The position numbers and the translations under genes were made by a program. Below, piece after piece: positions 1-7,057 of a stretch of 16,372 bases of DNA. Numbering within the stretch: position 1 is the stretch's first letter; each line of letters opens with the position of its first letter. A model generated the notes under the pieces. That model was given only the letters and a program-made list of their open reading frames with translations. It was not told where the DNA came from and searched no databases. Source of the DNA: Nostoc sp. CHAB 5834 (GTDB lineage: Bacteria > Cyanobacteriota > Cyanobacteriia > Cyanobacteriales > Nostocaceae). The stretch spans positions 1-16,372 of the forward strand of contig JAIVFU010000129.1 of assembly GCA_020829485.1 (NCBI GenBank), in the 5' to 3' direction.

Positions 1-1763
1 ATCTTGATGACATGGACTTTGCGGGCACCACGCGCACGTGTCGCCTCGGTGAGCGCCTGGTAAATCAGCGTGCCGGATGCATCTGCATCGTGGATGCAGA
101 AGAAATAGATTTCCTCCTGTGACTCCCCGATGAGGTCCAGGACATCGCGTGCGGCACGGGAGGCAAATCCCTTGCTAGTGAGCAGAGCGCAGTCGTTGCG
201 CTCGGGCCATCCCGCATCCTTGAGGATGGTGAAAAAGCCTTCTTTCTCGGAGTACAGGATTTTGTTGAACGTCCACGCGGGGCGCTCGTACTTTTCGACG
301 TTCAGGGTACCCAGAGGGATTTCGTCGCCGGTGTGCGGGTGGTAGATGACACCGCGGGCGTCTCGGTACAAGCCGGGCAAATCTTCACCGTTGGAGGCTT
401 CGACGTCGGTGATGACTTGGGCGAAATAGTTGTAATCAGGTTTTTTGCCGAATGTCTGCAGCATGTACGGACGGACAGCGTAAAACAGCTGGCGCAGAGA
501 GTAGCGGTAGGTACCGTCGCCACTGGCTTTCGCAATGGCTGCTGTGAGGTTGTTGGCAATCACATCCCGTTGGGACATGCGCGCGCCATTCTCGGCCACA
601 GCTGTTCGTTTGGCTTTCTTTGCCGCTTTCTCGATGGTTTCAAAAAGAGGGGTCACGAACTGGAAGAGGTCGGGCTCTTTCCCGTCGGTGGTAACCGGCA
701 TGTACGGAGTCGTCACGTTGCACACGATGAACACGGGCTTGCGGCCCACGTCCACCAGATGCTTTAGGCCGCACCCTAGAATGCCCAGCTGGTGCGCCTT
801 TTGGCGCTGTACGTCCACTGTGCCAGTGATAGGCGTGCGGTTCACGAACACTTGAATCGAGTCCTTGACCCCTTCATCTTTCACCTGAACGAAAACATCA
901 ATGCTGAAGGGCAAGGTGGCTGGCAGCCCGCCCCCTTTCAAGGCGATGTTGCCGTTGGTGTGTGCGTGAGCCATTCCGTCGAAGACGTCGCCAATCTTGC
1001 CCAGTACGGAGGGTTTGGGGTCGGAAGAAAGCTGACGGAGTTGGGCCAGGAGTTGGCTTGCTTCTTCACGCGAGAGGGTATTTGCGGTCCTGCTCCCCAG
1101 TTCCTGGGCCTTGCCGGCAGTGATGTCGCGGAACTTCAGCAGCAGTTCGGAGAGCTTCCAGCCCCCGGCCGCTTGGCACATTTCGAAGAAACTGTCGGAG
1201 TCGTACCACCAGGGAGAAGTTTTCCCCTTGTAATGCTTACCAACGTTGGCCAGAAGCTGTGCGTCGGTGCCCCACGTCAGTACGTCATCAGGAACAGGGA
1301 TGTTTTTGCCAAAAGACACCGCGATGAGGGTGCCCGGCTGAGGCTTGCTGGGCACCGCTTGCACATGCGTAGTCCCATCATCTTGCGGGGTCAGGTGGTA
1401 CTGGACCCCGCCCGTTTCGACGTATAGCTTTCCTTGCGATGCTAGAACGGCACCAGCAACTACACGCAATCCATTGCCCAGCGCACCACGGCTCGGGAGG
1501 CGGACCAGTTTAGACGAGGTAAGCGGACGTTTGATGGAAAAGAGTCGGGCCATTTCCGCTTCCCCACCGGGAAGCCCCGGGCCGTCATCCTGAATGAAAA
1601 TCCAGTTGTCTTTGTGGGTGAGCGTAACGTTCGCTCCCGCATCCAGGGCGTTGTCAACAAGCTCTTTGACGACTAGGTGGGCCAACCGCCGTGTTGGGAC
1701 GCCCGCCTTTTGACCCAGCGTCGATACATTACGGAACAGCGTCCAGTCTTCTCTTTCAAACAT
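1..1763 (-). CDS. Single-chain type IIB DNA topoisomerase, topo VIII-like (Top6B-Top6A fusion), 3' end beyond window
   Basis: The frame is open for 587 codons from ATG 1761-1763 to the window edge without a stop. The N-terminal third is a GHKL ATPase. Its N-box is ELVDNALDAGA (residues 34-44), its G1 box DDGPGL (59-64) and its glycine lid RGALGNG (92-98). Residues about 223-262 resemble the H2TH linker of Top6B. Residues about 275-380 look like the transducer domain, with a switch-lysine candidate K362 in DGKEPDL. The C-terminal part is Top6A/Spo11-like. LRQLFY places Y428 where Spo11 has its catalytic tyrosine (VRDIFY in yeast). A Toprim fold follows, with E506 in YSEKEGFF, then TSKGFAS, then D559/D561 in HDADASG. 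Such enzymes cut both DNA strands and pass a duplex in an ATP-dependent way. B-A fusions on plasmids are known as topo VIII. The C-terminus is not visible. The assignment rests on motifs; activity is inferred. Confidence 0.82.
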   Translation of the reverse strand, partial: MFEREDWTLFRNVSTLGQKAGVPTRRLAHLVVKELVDNALDAGANVTLTHKDNWIFIQDDGPGLPGGEAEMARLFSIKRPLTSSKLVRLPSRGALGNGLRVVAGAVLASQGKLYVETGGVQYHLTPQDDGTTHVQAVPSKPQPGTLIAVSFGKNIPVPDDVLTWGTDAQLLANVGKHYKGKTSPWWYDSDSFFEMCQAAGGWKLSELLLKFRDITAGKAQELGSRTANTLSREEASQLLAQLRQLSSDPKPSVLGKIGDVFDGMAHAHTNGNIALKGGGLPATLPFSIDVFVQVKDEGVKDSIQVFVNRTPITGTVDVQRQKAHQLGILGCGLKHLVDVGRKPVFIVCNVTTPYMPVTTDGKEPDLFQFVTPLFETIEKAAKKAKRTAVAENGARMSQRDVIANNLTAAIAKASGDGTYRYSLRQLFYAVRPYMLQTFGKKPDYNYFAQVITDVEASNGEDLPGLYRDARGVIYHPHTGDEIPLGTLNVEKYERPAWTFNKILYSEKEGFFTILKDAGWPERNDCALLTSKGFASRAARDVLDLIGESQEEIYFFCIHDADASGTLIYQALTEATRARGARKVHVIK

Positions 1764-1792
1764 CTTTTTGTCTTGGTTCGGTTTTTAGGTAG

Positions 1793-1821
1793 ATTATACC
1801 CGCAATGCGTGTTTAAATCAA
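1793..1821 (-). promoter_or_regulatory. Sigma70-like promoter of the topoisomerase gene
   Basis: On the minus strand a -35 box TTGATT (1816-1821) and a consensus -10 box TATAAT (1793-1798) are separated by exactly 17 nt. They lie about 30 nt upstream of the ATG at 1763, just downstream of the fliS terminator, so the topoisomerase gene appears to have its own transcription start. The ribosome binding site is weak, only an A-rich AAAAAG before the ATG. Confidence 0.7.
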
Positions 1822-1863
1822 CTGGAAGTCCTCATTCATACTTTTCAAGAACTTGTCGCATAA

Positions 1864-1899
1864 ACTAAAATGCGCAAGCCTAAAATGACTTGCGCATTT
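1864..1899 (-). terminator. Terminator of the flgK-flgL-fliD-fliS operon
   Basis: A perfect 11-bp inverted repeat, AAATGCGCAAG (1868-1878) and CTTGCGCATTT (1889-1899), encloses a 10-nt loop. It starts 18 nt after the fliS stop. The minus-strand transcript continues TTTTAGTTTA, a short U-rich tail. The stem is symmetrical and could also work on the plus strand. Confidence 0.75.
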
Positions 1900-1916
1900 C
1901 GGATTAGGCCCAGTGT

Positions 1917-2249
1917 TCAGGCTGCAGCTGCTGCAGGCATTCGTCCAGGCTCGATAGCTTTCCAAGCGTCCCACAATGTCATGAGGGCTGTGCGGGCTTT
2001 CGTTGCACCAGCTTTGGATTCAAGCAGCACCATGACCGCTTCGTAGACATCGGCATAGGACCGGGAGAAGGGAATCTTGGGGTCTAGCCCCGCATGGAGG
2101 CCTTCTTGTACGATGACCCGGGCCTTTTCCAGATTTCCGGTGTCGATGTGCTTGATGGCACGCTCATAAAGCAGGTCCACGAGTTTCCAGGGGCTGCTGC
2201 TTTGAACGCTTACTTGTTGGTAGGCGGAAATTCCGAATCCTGTGCGCAC
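1917..2249 (-). CDS. fliS: Flagellin export chaperone FliS
   Basis: The product is 110 aa, slightly shorter than typical FliS (about 125-135). The N-terminal AYQQVSVQSSSPWKLVDLLY (residues 9-28) matches the FliS signature in which YQQ-N-V and SP-L--MLY precede the helical bundle. The C-terminal TLWDAWKAIEPG also fits the family. FliS binds the C-terminal helices of flagellin in the cytoplasm, preventing premature polymerisation and helping export. It is the last gene of the flgK operon, 36 nt after the mini-fliD stop. The start is GTG at 2247-2249; no ATG, GTG or TTG occurs further upstream before an in-frame TAA, and AGGA lies about 10 nt upstream. The C-terminus ends in an alanine run (AAAAA). 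Confidence 0.9.
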   Translation of the reverse strand: MRTGFGISAYQQVSVQSSSPWKLVDLLYERAIKHIDTGNLEKARVIVQEGLHAGLDPKIPFSRSYADVYEAVMVLLESKAGATKARTALMTLWDAWKAIEPGRMPAAAAA

Positions 2250-2285
2250 TTTAAAAAATTCCTGTTTGAGAGGTTGGTTGATGTT

Positions 2286-2960
2286 TTAAGCAAACCAGCT
2301 TTGCCCGGTGTTACCGCCGGCAGAGCCCATGGCTTGCATGAGTTGGTAGTACTGCATGAAACTCTTTTCAGTGCGAGCGTTTTGTTGTTCCACTCGGGCC
2401 TGAACCTTCACCAGTTCTTCTTCGAACCGCTTCACGCGCGAATCATTGCGGCTCGTAGCCGAATCGACCCGCTTGGCCACGAGGTCTACGGTCGAAAGAA
2501 TCTTGTCCAGTACTTCGGCGGAGGGCAGCTCGTCGACCGAACCTGTGAATTCCAGCCCGTCACGGGTTGACTTGATGCCCGCCTTCTTGAACTCCTCTAA
2601 CGTAGTGGTGTCCATCAAGGGGCTGCGCAACTTCAGGGTTGCATCTCGAAGCTCCGAGATTCCGCGCAAAGGGTTTGTCTTATCGGACGTGCCCTTGAGC
2701 AGTTTTTGAACGTCGTTGAACTCCGAAATGAATTTCTGAACAGCGGCCTTTTTTTCCTCAGGCGTAGCGGTTGCAGAACTGATGTTCTTGGCCGCCGTTT
2801 TTAGCTCATCAATGTTGGTCTTGATGTTCTTGAGCGGAGCTTCTTTCGCGGTAACTGTCGCCTTGCTCGCATTCAAGCGAGTGATGGGGACCTGGTTCGC
2901 CGCTTTGAGCTGATTGAGTTGCGTCTGCCCTGCCGCATTCAAGTAGATGTTGTTAGCCAT
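2286..2960 (-). CDS. fliD: Miniature flagellar filament cap protein, FliD-like
   Basis: The product is 224 aa, about half of a normal FliD (roughly 450-650 aa). Residues 12-60 resemble the FliD N-terminal region (D0/D1), a heptad-rich stretch starting QTQLNQLKAANQVPITRLNA. Residues about 100-150 contain a GI-x-x-x-RDGLEFTGS-x-x-EL segment typical of the FliD C-terminal domain. Residues 175-215 form the terminal coiled coil (RVKRFEEELVKVQARVEQ) followed by a short AMGSAGG tail. The variable D2/D3 head domains that normally lie between these parts appear to be missing. FliD caps the growing filament and folds incoming flagellin. The position between flgL and fliS supports this role. AAGGA lies 10 nt upstream of the ATG. 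The assignment rests on domain pattern and context, not on strong overall similarity. Confidence 0.75.
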   Translation of the reverse strand: MANNIYLNAAGQTQLNQLKAANQVPITRLNASKATVTAKEAPLKNIKTNIDELKTAAKNISSATATPEEKKAAVQKFISEFNDVQKLLKGTSDKTNPLRGISELRDATLKLRSPLMDTTTLEEFKKAGIKSTRDGLEFTGSVDELPSAEVLDKILSTVDLVAKRVDSATSRNDSRVKRFEEELVKVQARVEQQNARTEKSFMQYYQLMQAMGSAGGNTGQSWFA

Positions 2961-2973
2961 GGCGGTTCAATCC

Positions 2974-3813
2974 TTACAGGTAGTCCATCAGACGGCGTTG
3001 GTTCAAGTGAACGCTCATGACCTTGAGAACCGATTCGTGCAGCTTCTGGTTCTCGGTCAGCTTCATCATTTCCTCTGTGGGGTCTGCGCTGCGGATACGG
3101 TCAACAGCGGTCTTCTCGCGGTCTTTTCGCATGCCCAGCGCATTGAGTAGCTGGTCGGCAGCGGCGCCTTCAGCGGCCCCATCGGTACGCATCTGCAGCA
3201 GGTTCTCCATAGAGGCGTTGACTGCGTCTACCTGCGCTGTGGCAGGAGGGTTACCCGCTTCCATGGTAGTGATGGTGGACCGCATCGCATTGAAGGCAGC
3301 CATTAGGGGCGTTCCATCCACTGCGCCTGACATCGTGACGCCATCTACATTGATGGAAAAGGGCGTGGTAGTACCGGCATAACTTGCCACTCCCGCCGTC
3401 TTCACGAAAGGTTGGGTATCGGCAGTACCGGAGAACATGTACCCGGAAGCGTCCTTGGAGTTGGCCAAGCTGAAGAAGGCTTGCTCCAGGGCCTTCATTT
3501 CCGGCATGATGTCTTGCAGCTTGTTCAGGCCGGTGGAGGCCATCATGGTCAGTTCATGAAAGCGGCTTGTCACGTCCTGCAGGCTGGACAGCGTTTCGTC
3601 ACGTGCGTCGAGGCGCTCCATGCCCTGTTGCAGTACGCTGACCTTGACACCCGTTTGCGAAATCGAAGCCTGGGTCACGGCCATGCGATTGAAGCCCAGC
3701 GGGTCGTCAGAGGCTCGGTTGATGCGGTTACCCGTGGAAATCCGTTCGCTTGCTGCGTCCATCTTGACACTTGCTGCGTTCAGGGCGGTGATGAGGTTTG
3801 GCTTAATGAGCAT
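2974..3813 (-). CDS. flgL: Flagellar hook-filament junction protein FlgL (HAP3)
   Basis: The product is 279 aa, at the short end for FlgL. It has the flagellin-like N-terminal helix with GNRINRASDDPLGFNRMAV (residues 28-46), the FlgL-specific GYMFSGTADTQPFV (about 125-138) and a C-terminal coiled coil ending LNQRRLMDYL. FlgL sits at the junction between FlgK and the flagellin filament outside the cell and is exported by the flagellar type III apparatus. It lies 17 nt after flgK and 13 nt before mini-fliD, in one operon. The ATG is preceded by an AG-rich stretch (GAAGAAG). The reduced length fits the compact nature of the whole module. Confidence 0.93.
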   Translation of the reverse strand: MLIKPNLITALNAASVKMDAASERISTGNRINRASDDPLGFNRMAVTQASISQTGVKVSVLQQGMERLDARDETLSSLQDVTSRFHELTMMASTGLNKLQDIMPEMKALEQAFFSLANSKDASGYMFSGTADTQPFVKTAGVASYAGTTTPFSINVDGVTMSGAVDGTPLMAAFNAMRSTITTMEAGNPPATAQVDAVNASMENLLQMRTDGAAEGAAADQLLNALGMRKDREKTAVDRIRSADPTEEMMKLTENQKLHESVLKVMSVHLNQRRLMDYL

Positions 3814-3830
3814 GTTTTTCTTCTTCTGAA

Positions 3831-5030
3831 TCAGGCTTTGATGGACAGCAGGGTGCTGAACATGGCGTCAGCGGTCTGAATCACCTTGGCATTGGCTTCG
3901 TAGATTTTTTGGGCAATCTTCAGCGCCAGCATTTCGCTGTCGACGTCCACGCCTTCTTCGGTTTGTTGGCGTTCGTCGATGCCGGCCAGGGTTGACTTCT
4001 TCGCAGACGAAACGCCCAAGGCAGCGGCGGAGTCGATACCGAGAGACCCTGCGGTGGTTGCAAGCCCGGTACCCAGCTTCATGGCGCCATCCAGGGACGC
4101 TTGTCGAGCAGGTGTGTATGCGGAAAGGGCCAGGTCCTCTTTGGTGCCCACGAAGGTCAGGGTGTCGCCATTGAACGAGAACAGGTTGGAGCCCGCAGCG
4201 CCCGCGGCATTGGTACCGGAGGTGTTGAAAGCATTCATGGCCGATGAGAACTGTGAAATTTGGTTGGCCACATCGCCGCGATACTTGACCAGCTCGGTCT
4301 TGGCGTTCTGCAGACCCGCCAGCTTTCCCCCTACTTGCAGCGGCAGCTTCTCGGCGACGTCAGAGTTACTCACCAGGTACTGCATGCCCGACACGAACGA
4401 TGCTGTACCGTTGTCTTCAAAGCGTACTTCCCCGCCGATAAGCTCGGCAGCCTCTCGGCCCACTTGCGCCATCTGGTTTTTCAGCTCGGGGGTCGAGCCG
4501 GTGTACATCACCTGACGATTCAGCTCAGCCAGCTCGTTGAGCTTAGCCATGCCTTGTTTTGTTACACCGTTGATGTCCTTAGAGACGTCCAGCAACTGGT
4601 TGTCCAGGGTTTCCACGCCTTGGTTCACGATGGCAGCAAGGCCCTTGGCTTGACCAACGATGCCTTCGCGCAGACCGGGGGCAGAGGGGGTCAGTCCGGC
4701 AGTGAACAGAAGTTCGTTGAGCTTGCCCATGGAGTCCGTTACCGTCGTAGCTAGGTCGCTGACGGCGTACTCAGCGCTTTGCAGTTCTGAAGCTTGGGTG
4801 GTGCTTTGGGCTGATTCGCCTGCCAGCGTCGAAATGCGGGTGGCAGTCACGGGGTTGAAGCGGTGGATGCTGGATGTGGAAACACCGCCGTTGAAAAGTT
4901 CGGTATGGGCTGCGTCTTGGCGGCGATATCCGGGAGTGTTTGCGTTGGCGATATTGGCCGAGCGAATGTCCATCGCCTGCTGCATCGCACGCATTCCCGT
5001 TGCACCAATGTTGAAAGCTCCGAAGCCCAT
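3831..5030 (-). CDS. flgK: Flagellar hook-associated protein FlgK (HAP1)
   Basis: The product is 399 aa from ATG 5028-5030. AAGGA ends 7 nt upstream of this ATG, which makes it a better start than an in-frame TTG two codons earlier. The N-terminus contains the rod/hook/HAP signature SANIANANTPGYRRQ. The C-terminus ends with the FlgK pattern YEANAKVIQTADAMFSTLL. FlgK forms the first junction ring on the hook, exported through the flagellar channel. Typical FlgK is 450-650 aa, so the central variable domain is reduced. It is the first gene of the flgK-flgL-fliD-fliS operon, and its upstream region shares a two-box element with the flagellin gene. No hook, rod, basal-body or regulator gene is seen nearby. 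Confidence 0.94.
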   Translation of the reverse strand: MGFGAFNIGATGMRAMQQAMDIRSANIANANTPGYRRQDAAHTELFNGGVSTSSIHRFNPVTATRISTLAGESAQSTTQASELQSAEYAVSDLATTVTDSMGKLNELLFTAGLTPSAPGLREGIVGQAKGLAAIVNQGVETLDNQLLDVSKDINGVTKQGMAKLNELAELNRQVMYTGSTPELKNQMAQVGREAAELIGGEVRFEDNGTASFVSGMQYLVSNSDVAEKLPLQVGGKLAGLQNAKTELVKYRGDVANQISQFSSAMNAFNTSGTNAAGAAGSNLFSFNGDTLTFVGTKEDLALSAYTPARQASLDGAMKLGTGLATTAGSLGIDSAAALGVSSAKKSTLAGIDERQQTEEGVDVDSEMLALKIAQKIYEANAKVIQTADAMFSTLLSIKA

Positions 5031-5076
5031 GTCCAAGTCCTTTTTTTAGAGTGGGCCGTTGTTTGCGCCCATACCC

Positions 5077-5112
5077 TTATAGACGGGTCGAACCGGAAAA
5101 ACACCTCGTGGA
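5077..5112 (-). promoter_or_regulatory. Putative flgK promoter/operator sharing two boxes with the flagellin gene
   Basis: Read on the minus strand, box 1 TCCACGAGGTGTTT (5099-5112) is followed by box 2 CCGTCTATAA (5077-5086). The distance from CGAGG to CCG is 17 nt. The flagellin upstream region has TCCGCGAGGTATTT and CCGTCTAAAC with the same 17-nt spacing. An AT-rich stretch lies immediately 5' of box 1 in both. Box 2 ends 47 nt before the flgK ATG. The boxes do not match the usual flagellar sigma28 promoter (TAAA, about 15 nt, GCCGATAA). Whether they are -35/-10 elements or activator sites is unknown. Confidence 0.55.
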
Positions 5113-5144
5113 ATTTAAAAAATTTAGAGAGTATTTCGAGTCCC

Positions 5145-5163
5145 AAGCGGGAGCTTCCCGCTT
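5145..5163. repeat. Perfect 8-bp inverted repeat between divergent flgK and small CDS
   Basis: AAGCGGGA (5145-5152), a 3-nt loop and TCCCGCTT (5156-5163) form a strong hairpin, followed on the plus strand by TCTGTTTGTT. It resembles a plus-strand terminator but no gene ends just before it. It lies 59 nt upstream of the plus-strand CDS, so it may be an operator or a leader hairpin. Function unknown. Confidence 0.5.
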
Positions 5164-5221
5164 TCTGTTTGTTGCCTACACAGGGCTATAGAACATCACT
5201 TTTTTCAAGTTAGGAGTGCCT

Positions 5222-5542
5222 GTGCACAACGCAGAAATTTACGGTGAAGAACTCATCACCAAGGTGACGAACATCTTCAAACGCGAGAACGGTTCGGAGG
5301 CTAAGGTTGTTGTGGAAGCGATGTTTGGCGCTGGGCTGCATCGCTCAGTGGACACCCAGGTGTTTCGACGCGAGGGTCCTGATGCGCAATGGCATCTGTG
5401 TTGCAAGGAGCCTGCCCCTGGTTGGGTGTCTGTCGACCACTACGTTAAGCACGGCAGGCCTGAAATGCTCAAGTACGTGACTTGGGGAGAAATCCTGAAG
5501 ACCTCGGCGCTGATTGGCAAACCCATGTCAGCGCTGCATTAG
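5222..5542 (+). CDS. Uncharacterised small protein, 106 aa
   Basis: I do not recognise this family. The GTG at 5222 is chosen as start because AGGAG (5212-5216) ends 5 nt upstream; a GTG at 5216 overlaps that site. The product is soluble with no signal peptide or membrane segment. It has two adjacent cysteines (HLCCKEPAPGW) and a basic middle (RSVDTQVFRREG). It is transcribed divergently from flgK and followed 16 nt later by a strong terminator, so it forms a single-gene unit. A weak -10-like TATAGA at 5187-5192 is the only promoter candidate. Coding status is supported by the start site, the terminator and sensible amino-acid composition. Confidence 0.7.
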   Translation: MHNAEIYGEELITKVTNIFKRENGSEAKVVVEAMFGAGLHRSVDTQVFRREGPDAQWHLCCKEPAPGWVSVDHYVKHGRPEMLKYVTWGEILKTSALIGKPMSALH

Positions 5543-5557
5543 GCCGAGTTTGATTCC

Positions 5558-5585
5558 AAGAGCAGCTCCGGCTGCTCTTTTTGTT
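5558..5585 (+). terminator. Rho-independent terminator
   Basis: AAGAGCAGC (5558-5566), loop TCCG and GCTGCTCTT (5571-5579) form a perfect 9-bp stem followed by a T-rich tail (TTTTTG). It lies 16 nt after the stop of the plus-strand CDS at 5222-5542 and separates it from the downstream HAD gene. Confidence 0.9.
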
Positions 5586-5613
5586 GCGGGGCATGGCCTT
5601 CCTATACGCACGA

Positions 5614-6045
5614 ATGAATTCAATCCTGTTTCTTGATTTTGATGGCGTGCTCTCTCCCGGCAACTCGGGAACGCTCCGGCATGCCCCTGACCTCGCCCGG
5701 CTGCTCGACCCCTACCCCCGCGTGGGACTCGTTCTGACAACCAACTGGCGTGCACGCGAGTCGCTTTCAGATTTGGCGGACTACCTCCGCCCAGCACTGG
5801 GGCGCCGGGTGTATGACAAGACGCCAATTCTTCCGGGTGGCGAAGACCGCGGAGGCCGTCAAATGGAAATCGAGCATTGGCTTGCCGAAAACCCGACAAA
5901 GGACTGGCTCGCCATAGACGACACCGCGAGTCTGTTCCGCCCCGATTGCCCCTGGCTTTTCTTGACGGAGTCCAAGGATGCGCTCGACAGGGCTGCACAG
6001 GTGCTGCTAGCCTTGCGTTTGGGTGAAGTTTTTGGCAGGAGCTGA
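5614..6045 (+). CDS. HAD-like phosphatase, similar to HAD domains of RNA-repair (Swiss Army Knife) proteins
   Basis: The product is 143 aa. Residues 5-13 (LFLDFDGVL) carry the HAD motif I aspartates D8 and D10. TTNWR (42-46) is motif II in the form typical of the HAD_SAK-type family. DRGGRQMEIEHWL (78-90) and LAIDDTASLF (99-108, D102/D103, motif IV) complete the pattern. Such proteins are Mg-dependent phosphohydrolases; the substrate is unknown. The start is uncertain. ATG 5614 puts the HAD fold at the N-terminus, but ATG 5593 in the same frame would add 7 residues, and neither has a clear ribosome binding site. The gene begins just after the 5558-5585 terminator and converges on the flagellin gene. 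Confidence 0.8.
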   Translation: MNSILFLDFDGVLSPGNSGTLRHAPDLARLLDPYPRVGLVLTTNWRARESLSDLADYLRPALGRRVYDKTPILPGGEDRGGRQMEIEHWLAENPTKDWLAIDDTASLFRPDCPWLFLTESKDALDRAAQVLLALRLGEVFGRS

Positions 6046-6061
6046 GCCCCACACGGGCAAG

Positions 6062-6095
6062 AAAAAGCCCTCTGCACGGATGTAGCGCAAAGGGC
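6062..6095 (-). terminator. Flagellin gene terminator
   Basis: On the minus strand GCCCTTTGC pairs with GCAGAGGGC (9 bp with one G-T wobble, 11-nt loop) and is followed by TTTTTC. It lies 37 nt after the flagellin stop. Confidence 0.8.
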
Positions 6096-6106
6096 GGGGC
6101 GTGAAC

Positions 6107-6124
6107 GGCTCTTCGAAAAGAGCC
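6107..6124 (-). other. Second hairpin in the flagellin 3' untranslated region
   Basis: GGCTCTT (6107-6113), loop CGAA and AAGAGCC (6118-6124) form a perfect 7-bp stem between the flagellin stop and its terminator. It has no T-run, so it is more likely an mRNA-stabilising 3' structure than a terminator. Confidence 0.55.
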
Positions 6125-6131
6125 TAGCCGA

Positions 6132-6950
6132 TTAGCGCAGCAGCTGCATTACTGCCGAGGGACGCTGGTTGGCTTGTGCCAGCATCGCCGTGGAGGCTTG
6201 CTGCAGCACCTGGGTGCGTTGCATCGAGGCCATTTCCGTTGCATAGTCGGTGTCCATGATGCGGCTGCGGGCCGAGTCCAGGGCGCCCGATTGCGAGGTC
6301 AGCCCCGATTGGGCGGACTCGAAGCGCGACATGGTGGCACCGTACAGAGCGCGTTGCTCGGTCAGAGTGTCCATGGCCGTGGTGATTTCGTCCATCGCGG
6401 TCTTTGCCGCTGCCGCTGTATCGACAGCTCCTCCGGTAACGGCCGTGATGTCGGCGTTTGCGGAAAGGTCAATGGTGGTCACTGTAATGGTATCCGTCGA
6501 AGCGGCACCTACAATGAATTCCTTCGCGCCGGCGTCGCCTGCCAGTACTTTTTGGCCGTTGAAGTCTGCGCCAGCAATAGTACGAGTCACTTCCTTAGCC
6601 AGCTCCTGAAATTCTGTGTTCAGCTTTGCGCGGTCATCGTTGCTGTTGGTGCCATTGGCAGCCTGCGTTGCCAGCTCCTTCATGCGGCTCATGATGTCCG
6701 TCACTTGGCCCACGGCTGCGTCAGCAGCTTCCGCCAACGACAGGCCGTCACCGGCGTTGCGTTCAGCGACCTTCATGCTCTTCAGGTTGGTCTGCATGCG
6801 GGTGGCAATTGCCAGGCCGGCTGCATCGTCTTTCGCCGAGTTGATTCGCTGACCCGTCGACAGCCGATTCATCGACTCATCGGTCTTGATGGTGTTCTTG
6901 TTCAGGGATGCGACGATGTTGTTGACGTTGTTGTTAACGCTGAGGGCCAT
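6132..6950 (-). CDS. fliC: Flagellin (filament subunit)
   Basis: The product is 272 aa, a compact flagellin with little variable region. Residues 1-140 are the conserved N-terminal D0/D1 helices, with LSTGQRINSAKDDAAGLAIA (residues 31-50) and MKELATQAANGTNSNDDR. Residues about 145-185 are a short central insert. Residues about 190-272 are the C-terminal D1/D0 helices, with SRIMDTDYATEMA and a final VMQLLR. It polymerises into the filament after export with FliS help. It is transcribed alone: terminator 37 nt downstream, promoter region shared in pattern with flgK. GGAG lies 6 nt before the ATG. It could be a host-type flagellin copy carried on an accessory element. Confidence 0.96.
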   Translation of the reverse strand: MALSVNNNVNNIVASLNKNTIKTDESMNRLSTGQRINSAKDDAAGLAIATRMQTNLKSMKVAERNAGDGLSLAEAADAAVGQVTDIMSRMKELATQAANGTNSNDDRAKLNTEFQELAKEVTRTIAGADFNGQKVLAGDAGAKEFIVGAASTDTITVTTIDLSANADITAVTGGAVDTAAAAKTAMDEITTAMDTLTEQRALYGATMSRFESAQSGLTSQSGALDSARSRIMDTDYATEMASMQRTQVLQQASTAMLAQANQRPSAVMQLLR

Positions 6951-7021
6951 GGATACTCCAGTGAGTTGAAATGTGAACTATTTAAAAAGACCGCAATGTC
7001 AGGTTGTTGATGCGGTTAACT

Positions 7022-7057
7022 GTTTAGACGGTTTGACTTCATGAAATACCTCGCGGA
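7022..7057 (-). promoter_or_regulatory. Putative flagellin promoter/operator with the same two boxes as flgK
   Basis: On the minus strand box 1 TCCGCGAGGTATTT (7044-7057) and box 2 CCGTCTAAAC (7022-7031) repeat the flgK arrangement, again with 17 nt between CGAGG and CCG. Box 2 lies 71 nt upstream of the flagellin ATG. No canonical sigma28 promoter is visible. Confidence 0.55.

Noticed and set aside
792..1427. Plus-strand frame of 211 codons across the topoisomerase gene
   Set aside because: It is antisense to a continuous minus-strand frame with all type IIB topoisomerase motifs; no ribosome site or recognisable domain.
5037..5214. Canonical sigma28 flagellar promoter before flgK
   Set aside because: TAAA sequences are present, but no GCCGATAA-like box lies at the right distance; the shared two-box element fits better.
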